From positions 1 through 5,274 of the forward strand of contig CALKDJ010000178.1 in the NCBI GenBank assembly GCA_938084195.1: a stretch of 5,274 bases of DNA, written 5' to 3'. The position numbers and the translations under genes are program-made. The DNA comes from an uncultured Methylophilaceae bacterium. Lineage in GTDB: Bacteria; Pseudomonadota; Gammaproteobacteria; Burkholderiales; Methylophilaceae. This document shows positions 5,119 to 5,274 of the stretch, piece after piece (within the stretch, counting starts at the first letter, position 1; each line of letters starts with the position of its first letter). The notes under the pieces were generated by a model that saw only the letters and a program-made list of their open reading frames with translations, searched no databases and had not been told where the DNA came from.

Positions 5119-5274
5119 TTACCCCTCAACAACAATAATAATGAACATTCGTTGAGCTTCTGCATAATTCAACTTTCCATCTTGATTCAAATCAAGTTGA
5201 TTAAATTGTTGGTAATCCATGTAAGCAATATCTTGATCTACTTCTTCAAAAGAATGGAGCCCATCCCCATCTTG
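5119..5274 (-). CDS. EF-hand domain protein, 3' end (5' part beyond window edge)
   Basis: The open frame enters from the right edge and gives 51 residues before TAA at 5119-5121; it has no start codon in the window that would need to be used. It carries a canonical EF-hand: helix YQQFNQL, a 12-residue loop D-L-N-Q-D-G-K-L-N-Y-A-E (residues 28-39) with ligands at positions 1, 3, 5 and 12, then helix AQRMF. A second, incomplete loop is cut by the edge: QDGDGLHSFEEV, matching positions 3-12 of an EF-hand. The protein is therefore likely to be a calcium-binding, multi-EF-hand protein. It ends in a hydrophobic FIIIVVEG. Only 5 bases separate its stop from the helicase ATG, and the helicase Shine-Dalgarno lies in its last codons, so the two are probably cotranscribed. 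Whether it has a signal peptide or other domains cannot be seen. Its role in the defence operon is unknown. Confidence 0.8.
   Translation of the reverse strand, partial: QDGDGLHSFEEVDQDIAYMDYQQFNQLDLNQDGKLNYAEAQRMFIIIVVEG
5122..5127 (-). promoter_or_regulatory. Shine-Dalgarno GAGGGG for the helicase gene
   Basis: GAGGGG lies 8 bases before the ATG at 5111-5113 and overlaps the Glu-Gly codons that end the EF-hand gene. It supports this helicase start and coupling to the EF-hand gene. Confidence 0.8.

Noticed and set aside
5180..5195. Inverted repeat CTTGAT-TCAA-ATCAAG in the EF-hand gene
   Set aside because: It falls on the codons for the Leu-Asp-Leu-Asn-Gln-Asp loop, and repeated Asp/Gln/Leu codons explain it; no regulatory position.
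1..5274. CRISPR array, tRNA or rRNA genes, insertion sequence ends or transposase
   Set aside because: The window is nearly all coding with gaps of 24 bases or less; no spaced direct repeats, cloverleaf sequence or transposase motifs were seen.

Overview
The window comes from an AT-rich bacterial genome. Genes have Shine-Dalgarno sites and are tightly packed, and stops are standard (TAA and TGA both terminate genes here). Nothing in the sequence fixes the lineage. It is the junction between a DNA phosphorothioation (Dnd) modification operon and a candidate restriction/defence operon, which run towards each other.

Left edge, + strand (1-396): dndE, the last gene of a dnd modification operon. 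Its start overlaps the end of an upstream open frame in an ATGA junction; that upstream gene is probably dndD, but only its last codons are visible. A perfect 28-bp palindrome spans the dndE stop codon and most of the 24-bp gap between the converging operons, and could end transcription from both sides.

Rest of the window, - strand (5274 down to 421): five closely spaced genes. In transcription order they are: the 3' end of an EF-hand (calcium-binding type) gene cut off by the window edge; a 676-residue fusion of a phospholipase-D-like nuclease domain with a superfamily 2 helicase; a 69-residue small protein; an SMC/Rad50/DndD-like coiled-coil ATPase; and a 151-residue protein of unknown function. 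Gaps are 5, 3, -4 and -1 bases, so one transcript with translational coupling is likely. This set is not the classical DndFGH restriction module. It looks like an alternative Dnd-linked effector cassette, possibly of the PbeABCD kind; that last equation is inference.

The most striking detail is in the ATPase gene. A single in-frame TAA at 2235-2237 splits an otherwise intact 665-codon frame into an N-terminal part with the Walker A motif and a C-terminal part with the signature and Walker B motifs. Either the restriction side is freshly inactivated, the base is wrong, or the ATPase works as two polypeptides. The EF-hand gene directly ahead of the nuclease-helicase is the second unusual point.
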